Shown: one piece after another, positions 22,919-29,956 of the stretch
Position numbering within the stretch: position 1 is the first letter of the stretch
How the letters are laid out: the number at the start of each line of letters is the position of its first letter
Notes under the pieces: model-generated
The model's database searches: none
The model's input: the letters and a program-made list of their open reading frames with translations, nothing else
Told to the model about the DNA's origin: nothing
Source of the DNA: Brevibacterium sanguinis
GTDB lineage: Bacteria > Actinomycetota > Actinomycetes > Actinomycetales > Brevibacteriaceae
Direction: 5' to 3'
Assembly: GCF_003315415.1 (NCBI RefSeq)
Contig: NZ_QNSB01000003.1
Span: 310,001-374,000 of the forward strand
Length of the DNA stretch: 64,000 nucleotides
Translations under genes and position numbers: made by a program

Positions 22919-23121
22919 TGGTCCTCCCTGATGCGCCGTAAACGGTTGATGAGCGCCGGTTCCGCCTCGAGGGCGTCCGGTGAGTCGAGTAGTTGGTTGA
23001 GTATCTGATAGTAGGCGGTGGCGGACATGTCGAACTCTTGGCGGATCGCGTCGTCCTTCGCGCCGTTGTACTTCGGGTGCCGCTTCTCGAAGTCGAGGAC
23101 TTTCCGCTCGAGCTCATTCAT
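22894..23121 (-). CDS. DUF3263-type small protein
   Basis: This 75-residue protein (starts NELERKVLDFEKRH, followed by a YNGAKDDAIRQEFDMSATAYYQ HTH-like stretch) matches the DUF3263 pattern found in actinobacterial chromosomes and phages. The pattern 'IRQEFDMSATAYYQILNQLL' looks like a helix-turn-helix. I start it at the ATG with GGAGGCG upstream. It lies between the immunity genes and the integrase, so it may help control integration or excision; this is inference. Confidence 0.7.
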   Translation of the reverse strand: MNELERKVLDFEKRHPKYNGAKDDAIRQEFDMSATAYYQILNQLLDSPDALEAEPALINRLRRIREDQWRAYPSP

Positions 23122-23554
23122 GTTTGCGCCTCCGCTCCACCTCGAGCAAGGCACGTTCGATCGGTGCGAGGAATCTGAGGCGGTCCTGCAAAACTTCCGG
23201 GGTCACCCACAGTTCGTCCGCCCATTCGTCCATGCACGTCGCCCACCGGTACGCATCTACCAGGTCGTCCCAGTCGATGAGGCGAACCGCGGTGAGACGG
23301 CAGGCATCGCGTTCTTCGCGGTCGGTCGTCTTGGTTGCATGGCCGAGGTCGAGATGTGCCAGCTCGTGGGTCAGGGCACATCGTCTCTCAACCTGGTCTA
23401 AATCAATGTCGATCCAGATGGCGTTGCTGCCGTTCGTCGCGGAGACGCGGCTGTCTGGGAAACTCGTGAAATGCAGGACAACGCCGTCCCCGAGATCACG
23501 TAGCTCATGCCAAGGGTGGTACATGCAATGGACAATATACGTTGTCCCTGACAT
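23114..23554 (-). CDS. ImmA/IrrE-like metallopeptidase
   Basis: The 146-residue product has the zinc-peptidase signature HELAHLDLGH (near residues 62-71), where the two His and the Glu in HELAH are the metal ligands and catalytic base. The next His after the motif (GHAT) is in the right spacing for this family. ImmA-type proteases cut phage or element repressors to trigger induction. The gene starts three bases after the stop of the XRE repressor gene, the common repressor/protease pairing, and overlaps the DUF3263 gene by 8 bases. Confidence 0.85.
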   Translation of the reverse strand: MSGTTYIVHCMYHPWHELRDLGDGVVLHFTSFPDSRVSATNGSNAIWIDIDLDQVERRCALTHELAHLDLGHATKTTDREERDACRLTAVRLIDWDDLVDAYRWATCMDEWADELWVTPEVLQDRLRFLAPIERALLEVERRRKHE

Positions 23555-23557
23555 GAG

Positions 23558-24079
23558 CTACTGATCGTGGTCTTGGGTCTCTTCGCCTCGCTGCTGGGAC
23601 TTCTTCTTCTCTTCTTTGGCTCGGCTGGGTGCCGTGCTAGCGGCCGTTTCCTCTGCGGATGGCGGTTGGACTACGTAAAGGCTGCGCTCGCTCTGATCCG
23701 GCCTCCCGCCGGCTCGTGTATGTGAGGTGGTCGCATGACCATCACCTGCTCTCTGATTCGCTTCCGCCATGAGGCGAATGATCTCGTTCACAGCGGCGCG
23801 CTGCGGAGCGGTGAGCAGATCCGAACGGGGGTCTGGGGTAAAGGGCTCGCGGCCAGTAAAGGCCGCGGCTTCTTCCAGAACCTCAACTGGCACATCGAAC
23901 ACCGTTGCGAAGGAATTCAGGGTGCTCCAGGTGGGCTTGGAGTGATTCCCGCTGAGGTAACGCGATACGTTCCCTTTCGAGATGGGCACCCCGAGCTCCT
24001 CGGACCGGGCAACGATGCCGGGCTGGTTCATGCCCTTCGATCGTTTTAGCTCGTTGAGTAGTTCGGATAGTCGGCTCAC
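23558..24079 (-). CDS. XRE-family repressor (probable prophage repressor)
   Basis: A helix-turn-helix domain fills residues about 1-70 (SELLNELKRSKGMNQPGIV, then SKGNVSRYLSGNHSKPTW), followed by a long hydrophilic, Glu/Lys-rich tail. There is no LexA-type self-cleavage domain, which fits control by the neighbouring ImmA-like protease. I chose the GTG at 24079, with GGAAA upstream, giving 173 residues; a longer frame starting at 24181 would run across the control region. Its divergent partner is a Cro-like gene. Confidence 0.85.
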   Translation of the reverse strand: MSRLSELLNELKRSKGMNQPGIVARSEELGVPISKGNVSRYLSGNHSKPTWSTLNSFATVFDVPVEVLEEAAAFTGREPFTPDPRSDLLTAPQRAAVNEIIRLMAEANQRAGDGHATTSHTRAGGRPDQSERSLYVVQPPSAEETAASTAPSRAKEEKKKSQQRGEETQDHDQ

Positions 24080-24277
24080 GGCAATCACTTTCCAGCAGGG
24101 GCGGGGCTGGTGCAAGTCTACTGTGAAGCGGTTAGACACAAAGAACACCGCTGTAATCCTTGTTTCCGCGCGGAAGTTCAAAAAGTTTCATGAGGGGGTT
24201 GCATCCTCGCAGTCACATGGTCTAGAGTTCAAAGTGTTCAAGGAGAACAGGAAACTCAGACTTAAGGAGGTGACCAA
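24080..24277. promoter_or_regulatory. Divergent lysogeny control region
   Basis: About 200 bases separate the leftward repressor from the rightward Cro-like gene. It has two similar direct elements, AGTTCAAAAAGTTTCA (24175-24190) and AGTTCAAAGTGTTCAA (24226-24241), and a perfect 5-5-5 inverted repeat TGTTC-AAGGA-GAACA (24235-24249). A possible rightward promoter is TTGCAT (24199-24204), 18-base spacer, TAGAGT (24223-24228), which the second element overlaps. These are plausible repressor operators; AAGGAGG at 24264-24270 serves the Cro-like gene. Confidence 0.5.
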
Positions 24278-24535
24278 GTGGCCGCAGCATACGACCAGTC
24301 CCGCAGGGGGTTCACTGCACGGGCTCACAAGGAGCAGATTCGGCTGGCGATGACTTTCCGCCAGTTCACGAACGCCGAGCTCGCAATGCGCGCCAAGGTC
24401 TCTCCCGGGACCGTTGGGAACATCCTCGGAAAGCGGGAGACCTGCAACCCGGAGACGGCCGCGAAGATCGCGAAGGCTCTCGGTTGCAAGACGGAGCAGC
24501 TGTTCACTCTCGAAGAGATCAGGTACGTCGCATGA
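24278..24535 (+). CDS. Cro-like helix-turn-helix protein
   Basis: This 85-residue protein is almost entirely an XRE-type HTH domain (FRQFTNAELAMRAKVSPGTV, then GNILGKRETCNPETAAKIAK, then ALGCKTEQLF). A GTG start follows AAGGAGG. It is divergent from the repressor and first in the rightward early operon, the position of Cro. The stop overlaps the next start (ATGA). Confidence 0.8.
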   Translation: MAAAYDQSRRGFTARAHKEQIRLAMTFRQFTNAELAMRAKVSPGTVGNILGKRETCNPETAAKIAKALGCKTEQLFTLEEIRYVA

Positions 24536-24867
24536 ACTCTCCACCGGTCGCAGAAGCGACAACCAGCACCGAGGAGCTGCTAGCACTCGGGGTGAGGCCG
24601 AAGCCGACTGACGTTGTTTTACAGGCGATGGGCGTCTTGGCCGACGAAGGTCACCCGATGGGGTTTAAGTCTGTCGATCGGATGCTTCGCCGGATGTGGG
24701 CGGATGAAGCGTACTTGGAGCGCAAGCGTGTTCGCGATGAACTCCGAATCATTGCTCAGGAGGGACAGCTTCGAACCGGGCATGAGCGTATCGCTTCAGA
24801 TCCAACCGGCGAACTCGCCGCAGACCTGGCCGACTATATTAAGGTCAGGGGGGTTGATCATGGATGA
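24532..24867 (+). CDS. Unknown prophage protein after Cro
   Basis: The 111-residue product is hydrophilic and largely helical by composition, with a basic MLRRMWADEAYLERKRVRDE stretch that could fold as a winged-helix-like unit. I do not recognise a family. It is translationally coupled to the Cro-like gene (ATGA) and overlaps the next gene by 8 bases. The position suggests an early regulatory or host-takeover role, but that is guesswork. Confidence 0.6.
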   Translation: MNSPPVAEATTSTEELLALGVRPKPTDVVLQAMGVLADEGHPMGFKSVDRMLRRMWADEAYLERKRVRDELRIIAQEGQLRTGHERIASDPTGELAADLADYIKVRGVDHG

Positions 24868-25273
24868 GATATCGCTCGGGCCTCCGAGTCGCGGAGACTA
24901 TGGCAAGTATCGCGTCTGCACTCCACTGTTCACGGCCGCCACAATCAGAGGCTCCGAAGAGTGGAAGAATGCTCGCGGCAAGATGCTGGGCGACCCGCTG
25001 TATGCCGAATGGTTCTCGTTCAACCTCGATATCATTCTTGAGCTGTTCGACCAGAGTAATGGTTTACGTGATCGACACCTCGAATACTCTGAGCGCTTCG
25101 CGTCATGGTATTCAGGGTGGGATCAACTGCCCGCCGCGCTCCTTGCTGACATAGATGCGCACCCCCTCTTCTCGAGAAGGCAGAAGTTGGCCCTGGTAAG
25201 AATGGCATCCGGTGCGCCAGCGAGTCCTCACGCCACCTCAGCCGGGTTGCCGACTTTGGGGAAAAGGCGATAG
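24860..25273 (+). CDS. Unknown prophage protein
   Basis: The 137-residue product has an aromatic-rich middle (YAEWFSFNLDIILELF, then ERFASWYSGWDQLP) and a short basic end. No family is recognised. The ATG follows AGGGGGG. The gene ends 9 bases before the stop of the opposing HIRAN gene, so this short rightward operon stops here. Confidence 0.55.
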   Translation: MDEISLGPPSRGDYGKYRVCTPLFTAATIRGSEEWKNARGKMLGDPLYAEWFSFNLDIILELFDQSNGLRDRHLEYSERFASWYSGWDQLPAALLADIDAHPLFSRRQKLALVRMASGAPASPHATSAGLPTLGKRR

Positions 25274-25281
25274 ATCGGACG

Positions 25282-25869
25282 CTAGACGAGATCGAGTTCG
25301 ACGGCAATGTCACGCGGCATGACCGCGATGTGCTTGCCCGCCGCTCCCATTACGATCGCCACGAAATCCTCTCCAGCATCGAGACGCTTGTAGAGGCGGC
25401 TGGCATACCCCTTGTTCACGTGACCATAGATCTTCCCGGTTGAGGGGTTGACGACGGCGATTGCACGCGGGTCGTGAGGGTTGTCGGGTTCGCGTCTCAG
25501 CCCAACCTCGCTACCAACCTGACGACGAACCTGGCTGTAGTACTTGTGGCCGCGGACGTTGAAGTAGAAGATGCCGAGTCGTGCTAACGGGGGCGAACCT
25601 TTCGCGGGCATCTTCCCGGATGATTTGCTGACGAACCTCAAGGCTCCGTCGCGATGCTCGACAAAGAAGTTCAAACTGCCGTCGTTGTTACGGATCAGCT
25701 CAGCCCCGGCTTCTTCTGACGTTAGCCACTTGTCGGAGACCTGCTTAGGGGGAGGGGTTGGTGTGGGTCGATCGTCTCGCAATGGCTGGTGCTGACTTCC
25801 GGCGAAGAACCACGAGAGCCCTACCACGATCAGGGCTAACCCGATGACTACGCCTAGAAAGACCCACAT
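25282..25869 (-). CDS. Membrane-anchored HIRAN-domain protein
   Basis: The 195-residue product has one N-terminal membrane helix (about residues 2-22), a Pro-rich linker with PTPTPPPK, and a C-terminal HIRAN-like domain: FNVRGHKYYSQV, then GSEVGLRREPDNPHDPRAIA, then IYGHVNKGYASRLYKRLDAG. HIRAN domains bind single-stranded DNA 3' ends or damaged DNA in Rad5/HLTF proteins and occur as small stand-alone bacterial proteins. It is transcribed against the surrounding early genes, a typical feature of lysogenically expressed prophage cargo. The function is unknown; a role in superinfection or membrane-side DNA sensing is speculation. Confidence 0.75.
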   Translation of the reverse strand: MWVFLGVVIGLALIVVGLSWFFAGSQHQPLRDDRPTPTPPPKQVSDKWLTSEEAGAELIRNNDGSLNFFVEHRDGALRFVSKSSGKMPAKGSPPLARLGIFYFNVRGHKYYSQVRRQVGSEVGLRREPDNPHDPRAIAVVNPSTGKIYGHVNKGYASRLYKRLDAGEDFVAIVMGAAGKHIAVMPRDIAVELDLV

Positions 25870-25938
25870 CGCAACCTCCCAGCTTCACCCCATCGTCCCC
25901 GAATCATATCCCGTCGCAGCACTGAAAGGAGCCGTGAG

Positions 25939-26568
25939 ATGACGCTCGCACCGAACGAAGAAGTCGTGGACGCGGAGATCGTCCCGACCAAGATGGAAGC
26001 CGTCGCCAGTATCGAGCGGGCGATCGAGCACGCCGAGGGGTTCTGGCGGGAGATTCTGTGGCAGGTGCAGAACCGGATCTGGGAGCAGTTGGGATACGAC
26101 TCGTTCGACGCGCTCTGGGAGCACCGTTACTCCCGGCTTGGTGTCCGGATCAGTCGCGATGAACGGCCTGAGCTGGTCGCGGCGCTGCGGTCCATCGGGC
26201 AGACACAGCAGGAGATTGCGGAGAAAGTCGGAGTCCACGTAAACACGGTTGCCAACGACATCTCAACCCACAAAATTGTGGGTTCAGAATCGATTACCAA
26301 CTCTCGCGGACAGGCTCGTCCGGCTAGTTATAGCACCGAACCAAAATCTGAGCCTGATCCACCCCCGAACGTTGACCCCGACACCGGGGAGATCAAAGAC
26401 AGCCCTTCCCCACGCGACTCAATGGCAGTCGCGCTCATCAACGATCTACGCGGCCCCTGGCGGCGAGGGATCACAAGCACGGCAAGGAAGATGACGGCCA
26501 CCGAACGCAGGCTGATCATCGACGCACTCGAAAACACACTGAAGGAACTGAAGGAGATCCAATCATGA
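25939..26568 (+). CDS. Helix-turn-helix early phage protein
   Basis: The 209-residue product has a clear HTH near residues 85-110 (GQTQQEIAEKVGVHVNTVAN) after a segment with FWREILWQVQNRIWEQLGYD. The C-terminal part is a low-complexity linker and a helical tail (TARKMTATERRLIIDALENT). It resembles ParB/RepA-type HTH proteins near the start of early operons in actinophages. GAAAGGAG precedes the ATG. The next gene overlaps by ATGA. Confidence 0.65.
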   Translation: MTLAPNEEVVDAEIVPTKMEAVASIERAIEHAEGFWREILWQVQNRIWEQLGYDSFDALWEHRYSRLGVRISRDERPELVAALRSIGQTQQEIAEKVGVHVNTVANDISTHKIVGSESITNSRGQARPASYSTEPKSEPDPPPNVDPDTGEIKDSPSPRDSMAVALINDLRGPWRRGITSTARKMTATERRLIIDALENTLKELKEIQS

Positions 26569-27155
26569 ACACCCCAAGCTTCGAAGGAGTCGTCCGGTTC
26601 AAAGTCGCCGGACAGAAGGCACTCCCCAGGTGGGCGCGACAGGCGATCACAAACGCACTGGAAGTTCAGGAGTCGCCACCCGAGTCGCTGCGCTTCCAGT
26701 GCCGAATCGCGACAGATGCCCGCGAGAACTTTGCGGAGGTCAAGCTGGACGATGGCTCTAGCCTCAAGCTTCATCCTAGGTCGAACCCCCAGTTCGGGAA
26801 GAACAACGAAGGCCGCCCCTACCTGACTGTAACAGTCACGCACTCCACATCAGGTGACACCTACAGGCTGAGATGGATCGGTGGCGCTGTCCCCTCGAAG
26901 ATGCAGGAAGTCGCCGTGAAACACGACAAGGGGCTTGCCGTTGCCGCGACGACGATTGGCCTTGATCTGTCGAAGGCAGAAGTGACTCCAATCCACCTCG
27001 CGACGGGGATACCACACCGATCGAAGCGGGATTACAAGGCGGAGAACGAGAGGCGGGGGCGGGGCGCACGGGCAATCCCCGGAGGGGTCAGTGGTGTTCG
27101 CAAGCGCACTCGGCATTGTGCCCGGATCACCGAGGATGACCTCGTTTCTTCGTAG
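26565..27155 (+). CDS. Unknown early phage protein
   Basis: The 196-residue product has no recognisable domain. The middle looks like a beta-rich fold (RPYLTVTVTHSTSGDTYRLR), and the C-terminus is strongly basic (SKRDYKAENERRGRGAR), which could contact nucleic acid. It is coupled by ATGA to the HTH gene upstream. Confidence 0.55.
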   Translation: MNTPSFEGVVRFKVAGQKALPRWARQAITNALEVQESPPESLRFQCRIATDARENFAEVKLDDGSSLKLHPRSNPQFGKNNEGRPYLTVTVTHSTSGDTYRLRWIGGAVPSKMQEVAVKHDKGLAVAATTIGLDLSKAEVTPIHLATGIPHRSKRDYKAENERRGRGARAIPGGVSGVRKRTRHCARITEDDLVSS

Positions 27156-27219
27156 CCCACCCCGCCCTCACCCCCACCCACCATCGAGCGGGGGTTCGTT
27201 CTACCCAGAAGGAGAAGCG

Positions 27220-27417
27220 ATGAGCACGCAACAAGCTCGCCGAGCACTCCGCGATGCATTGGACGCACGCGACAGCATCGCCCGACGAATCGCTAACGAC
27301 TTGGCAGACGGTCGGGACGTAGACCCCCTGCGGGTCCAAATGTACCGAGAGGCCGTCGAAGCCGTCACCAAGGCGGACGCAGCGCTCGCCTCACGATCGA
27401 AGAAGGAGACAACCTGA
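27220..27417 (+). CDS. Small helical protein, unknown
   Basis: This 65-residue protein is nearly all charged helix (QARRALRDALDARDSIARRI). The ATG follows AGAAGGAGAAG. A terminator-like hairpin follows at 27451. No function can be assigned. Confidence 0.55.
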   Translation: MSTQQARRALRDALDARDSIARRIANDLADGRDVDPLRVQMYREAVEAVTKADAALASRSKKETT

Positions 27418-27450
27418 CAACCCGAACACCACCCCACCCCACACACCCGT

Positions 27451-27475
27451 AACCCCCGGCACAGTCCGGGGGTTT
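27451..27475 (+). terminator. Intrinsic terminator-like hairpin
   Basis: AACCCCCGG and CCGGGGGTT form a perfect 9-bp stem with a 6-base loop, ending in TTT. It lies in the 78-base gap between two small early genes and could cause partial termination. Confidence 0.65.
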
Positions 27476-27495
27476 CTCACACCCAAGGACTTGTC

Positions 27496-27675
27496 ATGGA
27501 AATCAAGTTCAACTGCGGCGCAACCGTTAACGCCCCACCACTGCTGGTGGAGGACGTTCACACGGAACACGACCGCTACTGCCACCATTGCCCTCCCGAC
27601 ACGTTTTCCCTACGCCGGGATTCCGTGTGGGAGTCCCGGGTCGCGTCGGCTCTCACACGTTGGGAGTCGCTGTGA
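27496..27675 (+). CDS. Small protein with CxxC pair, unknown
   Basis: The 59-residue frame starts with MEIKFNCGATVN and contains a YCHHCPPD Cys pair that could hold a metal ion with His residues nearby. The next gene starts inside its stop codon (GTGA). It has only a weak ribosome binding site (AAGGACTTG). Confidence 0.5.
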   Translation: MEIKFNCGATVNAPPLLVEDVHTEHDRYCHHCPPDTFSLRRDSVWESRVASALTRWESL

Positions 27676-27836
27676 CCGACTACTCCCACCAGTTGGCGTA
27701 CTACCACGAAGCCGTGGACACACGCCACGACCTGACACTGACTGTTGCGGAGGCGGAGATGCAACGTTTCCGTCTCCCGTACCACGACACCCACATCAGC
27801 GGTGATGCGCTCGCGGTTCTCCGGGTCCAGTCATGA
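27672..27836 (+). CDS. Small protein, unknown
   Basis: The 54-residue product (VTDYSHQLAYYHEAVDTRHD...) is hydrophilic and has several His and Tyr. It overlaps the stops/starts of both neighbours by four bases (GTGA upstream, ATGA downstream), which supports it as part of a coupled series. Confidence 0.5.
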   Translation: MTDYSHQLAYYHEAVDTRHDLTLTVAEAEMQRFRLPYHDTHISGDALAVLRVQS

Positions 27837-27985
27837 CCCGTTTCAACGAAATCGTGGATGCCATCCAGTACGGGTACACCCGCACCGACCAACTCGAAGT
27901 TGAGTTTCCGGTGTCGGGGGATGCCCTCACCATCAACAGGCAGAAGGAAGTGCCATGCGTCAATTTTTTGCGGCCGCGGTCGTAA
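27833..27985 (+). CDS. Small protein, unknown
   Basis: The 50-residue frame starts MTRFNEIVDAIQYGYTRTDQ and overlaps the previous stop by ATGA. Its last 31 bases overlap the start of the next small membrane protein in another frame. No similarity is recognised. Confidence 0.45.
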   Translation: MTRFNEIVDAIQYGYTRTDQLEVEFPVSGDALTINRQKEVPCVNFLRPRS

Positions 27986-28068
27986 CCCTCATCGCCGTCA
28001 CCGTTGTCGGCGCACACCAGTACAACACCGACCGCCAAAGGTGGCTCCAATCCAAGGAATCGTCATGA
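27955..28068 (+). CDS. Tiny membrane protein, unknown
   Basis: This 37-residue protein is one hydrophobic helix (FFAAAVVTLIAVTVVGA, residues 4-20) with a basic tail. AGAAGGAAG lies 6-8 bases before the ATG, and the stop overlaps the next start (ATGA). The small size and context make it a likely but not certain gene. Confidence 0.45.
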   Translation: MRQFFAAAVVTLIAVTVVGAHQYNTDRQRWLQSKESS

Positions 28069-28310
28069 GCGAAACCGAGTACATGCGCACCCGCATCCGC
28101 CGCGCAGCGGGGTTGTTGGCTCTCGAGAACTCGGCGGATGGTCTCACCCCGGACGGGATGACCGTGAAACAGCACGCCGACATGCTCGAAAGGTACGCGC
28201 TCCAACAGGTGAGTGGTCTCGTCCTGACGGGCACGGCGTGGATTGAGGCTGCAGAGCAGATCACCCACACACTCCGGTGCCTCGCAGAACCAACGAAGGA
28301 GAAAGCATGA
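28065..28310 (+). CDS. Small helical protein, unknown
   Basis: The 81-residue product has two amphipathic helices (YMRTRIRRAAGLLALENSAD and VKQHADMLERYALQQVSG). It is coupled to both neighbours by ATGA overlaps. No function can be assigned. Confidence 0.55.
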   Translation: MSETEYMRTRIRRAAGLLALENSADGLTPDGMTVKQHADMLERYALQQVSGLVLTGTAWIEAAEQITHTLRCLAEPTKEKA

Positions 28311-28489
28311 TCCAACTCGATCAACTCCTCACGTCAAAGCAGGTCGCGGAGGCGTGGGGAGTCCGTGAGCAGCACATCAACAAACTCCGCAGGCGCGGGG
28401 AGCTGACCGCCATCGGTATTGGTGGCGCATACAGGTACGACCCGAAAGACCTGCAGAAATACCTTGAACGGCAGAAGGGAAAGAACTGA
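28307..28489 (+). CDS. MerR/excisionase-like HTH protein
   Basis: The 60-residue product is a minimal winged HTH of the excisionase/helix_turn_helix_17 type: LLTSKQVAEAWGVREQHINK, then LRRRGELTAIGIGGAYRYD. Proteins of this type act as excisionases (Xis) or small regulators. GAAGGAGAAAG precedes the ATG. The position in the early operon, away from int, allows either role. Confidence 0.7.
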   Translation: MIQLDQLLTSKQVAEAWGVREQHINKLRRRGELTAIGIGGAYRYDPKDLQKYLERQKGKN

Positions 28490-28719
28490 TGGTGAACACC
28501 CGCAAAAGCATTCCCCAGTTCGACGTGAAAGACCTCCACAACGGCACCGCACAGTTCGTCATCAACCAAGGCGCGATCGAGGTGGAAGTCCGCCTCGACG
28601 CTGACCAGGTGGACGACCTGCAAGCCGCCCTCGAGGCTGTCGGGCATTCGATGGAGGACTGGCATCGGGAACAGGAACGATCCGAGTACGCGGACATGCA
28701 GAACCTCAGGAGGCAGTAG
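28489..28719 (+). CDS. Small protein, unknown
   Basis: The 76-residue product has a beta-rich start (QFDVKDLHNGTAQFVI) and a helical end (DDLQAALEAVGHSMEDWHRE). It overlaps the stop of the excisionase-like gene by one base and is followed at once by a GTG-started membrane protein. No family is recognised. Confidence 0.55.
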   Translation: MVNTRKSIPQFDVKDLHNGTAQFVINQGAIEVEVRLDADQVDDLQAALEAVGHSMEDWHREQERSEYADMQNLRRQ

Positions 28720-28868
28720 TGCGCATCGTCCTCAGCTCAGCCCTGGTTTTCGCTGGGGCTTTACTCATGCTCGCATCCGGTGGCGCGACGAACTCCGGGC
28801 TGCTGCTCGGTTGGTCATTCGCTGTTGTCGGTGTCCTCACAGCGGGAGGTCTGATCCATGCCCGATAA
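28719..28868 (+). CDS. Small membrane protein, unknown
   Basis: The 49-residue product has two hydrophobic helices (VLSSALVFAGALLMLASG and LLLGWSFAVVGVLTAGGL). The GTG overlaps the previous TAG by one base, with AGGAGG upstream. Its role is unknown. Confidence 0.5.
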   Translation: MRIVLSSALVFAGALLMLASGGATNSGLLLGWSFAVVGVLTAGGLIHAR

Positions 28869-28986
28869 GGACTCGAAGCTCCCTGCCCACCTGCGACCCC
28901 CGACATGGAAACCCCCACGCGACCGGCGCACCTATTCGGACCCGACACCTGACGCGGCGATCCGCCGGCTGGAAAGGGGGCAGTGA
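28858..28986 (+). CDS. Tiny Pro/Arg-rich protein, unknown
   Basis: This 42-residue frame (PAHLRPPTWKPPRDRRTYSD) lies in the coupled series, with an 11-base overlap upstream and a one-base stop-start overlap (TGATG) downstream. GCGGGAGG precedes the ATG. It has no recognisable domain. Confidence 0.4.
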   Translation: MPDKDSKLPAHLRPPTWKPPRDRRTYSDPTPDAAIRRLERGQ

Positions 28987-29099
28987 TGTGTCTCTGCAAG
29001 AAGTGCTCGAAGGACTGTCCATGCCTATGCCACTCGCTGACCGGGCGACGACCGATCAAACCCGTTAACCGACGTAAGTGGGATTATCCCCACCGTTAA
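28986..29099 (+). CDS. Cys-rich microprotein (probable metal binder)
   Basis: The 37-residue frame starts MCLCKKCSKDCPCLCHSL, with six Cys in the first 15 residues (C-x-C-x2-C-x3-C-x-C-x-C), then a basic tail. AAGGGGG precedes the ATG. The dense Cys pattern suggests binding of zinc or another metal. It lies just before the YqaJ exonuclease gene. Confidence 0.45.
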   Translation: MCLCKKCSKDCPCLCHSLTGRRPIKPVNRRKWDYPHR

Positions 29100-29113
29100 T
29101 CCCAGGAGGGAAC

Positions 29114-29956
29114 ATGACTTACGCATTGCTCGCCTCATCCGAGGACCGGGAAGCGTGGATGGAGGCCCGCCGTGGTGGTGTGACCGCCACCGACATTGCC
29201 AGACTCATCACCTCACCCTCCGAGTGGGCTGCGGTCCGCGCCGAGAAGGCCGGGGAAGTTGGGTTCCGGGGCAACAAAGCCACGAAGTGGGGTGAGGAAC
29301 GGGAACCGATCATCGCGGCGAAACTGGACGAGAAGTATCCGGGCCTCACTCACAACACTCACACGATCGCGAAGGACGGCGCACCCCAGTACCTTGCCAC
29401 CCCGGACATGATCGGCCGCGAGCTGTTGTGCCAGATCAAAACCGCGGGACTGAAACCGGGGGAGTCGATCTGGTGGGCACCACCCGAGAAGTACGCGATC
29501 CAATGCCAGTGGGAAATGTGGGTGGCCGACCGGGAAACCAACATTCTCGCCGTCGAATACCACCGCTCCTACGAGCCGTTCGAAACAGTGTTCGAGTACA
29601 TGATACGCCGTGATGACGAGCTGATCGCGGATCTCGTCAACGTCGCAGATTTGTTCCTGGCGGGTGCGTCGTGGGTGTTGGATCAACGCCTCCGCGAAGT
29701 GGCCGCGATCCGTGCCGAACTCACCGCAGTGAAGGAACGCCTCGAGGATGCGGAGAACATGATCCGCAAAGAGGTGGGCGACCACACCCGGTTCGCTTAC
29801 GCCTCCGACGTTGGGTCCATCAAGTTCGGTCCGGTGAAGGACCGGGAAACGTTCGACTCGAAACGGTGGCTCGCGGACCACCCTGACGGCAAAGGCACGT
29901 ACGTGAAGCTGTCACCCCAACCCCCACGACTGACGATCAACACGAAGGAAGAATGA
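29114..29956 (+). CDS. YqaJ-like viral recombinase (lambda-exonuclease family nuclease)
   Basis: The 280-residue product has the YqaJ pattern: a GGVTATDIARLI start, WGEEREPIIAAKLDEKYPG with the first acidic site, then ATPDMIG (Asp98) and LLCQIKTAG, and a C-terminal coiled coil. It would resect dsDNA ends 5' to 3' to feed single-strand annealing during phage recombination. The usual E-x-K of the PD-(D/E)xK core reads Q107-I-K109 here. AGGAGGG precedes the ATG. The likely annealing partner is two genes downstream. Confidence 0.85.
   Translation: MTYALLASSEDREAWMEARRGGVTATDIARLITSPSEWAAVRAEKAGEVGFRGNKATKWGEEREPIIAAKLDEKYPGLTHNTHTIAKDGAPQYLATPDMIGRELLCQIKTAGLKPGESIWWAPPEKYAIQCQWEMWVADRETNILAVEYHRSYEPFETVFEYMIRRDDELIADLVNVADLFLAGASWVLDQRLREVAAIRAELTAVKERLEDAENMIRKEVGDHTRFAYASDVGSIKFGPVKDRETFDSKRWLADHPDGKGTYVKLSPQPPRLTINTKEE

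Noticed and set aside
25282..25869. HIRAN gene as part of a known abortive-infection system
   Set aside because: No toxin, nuclease or sensor partner of known systems is next to it; only an untested lysogenic function can be proposed.
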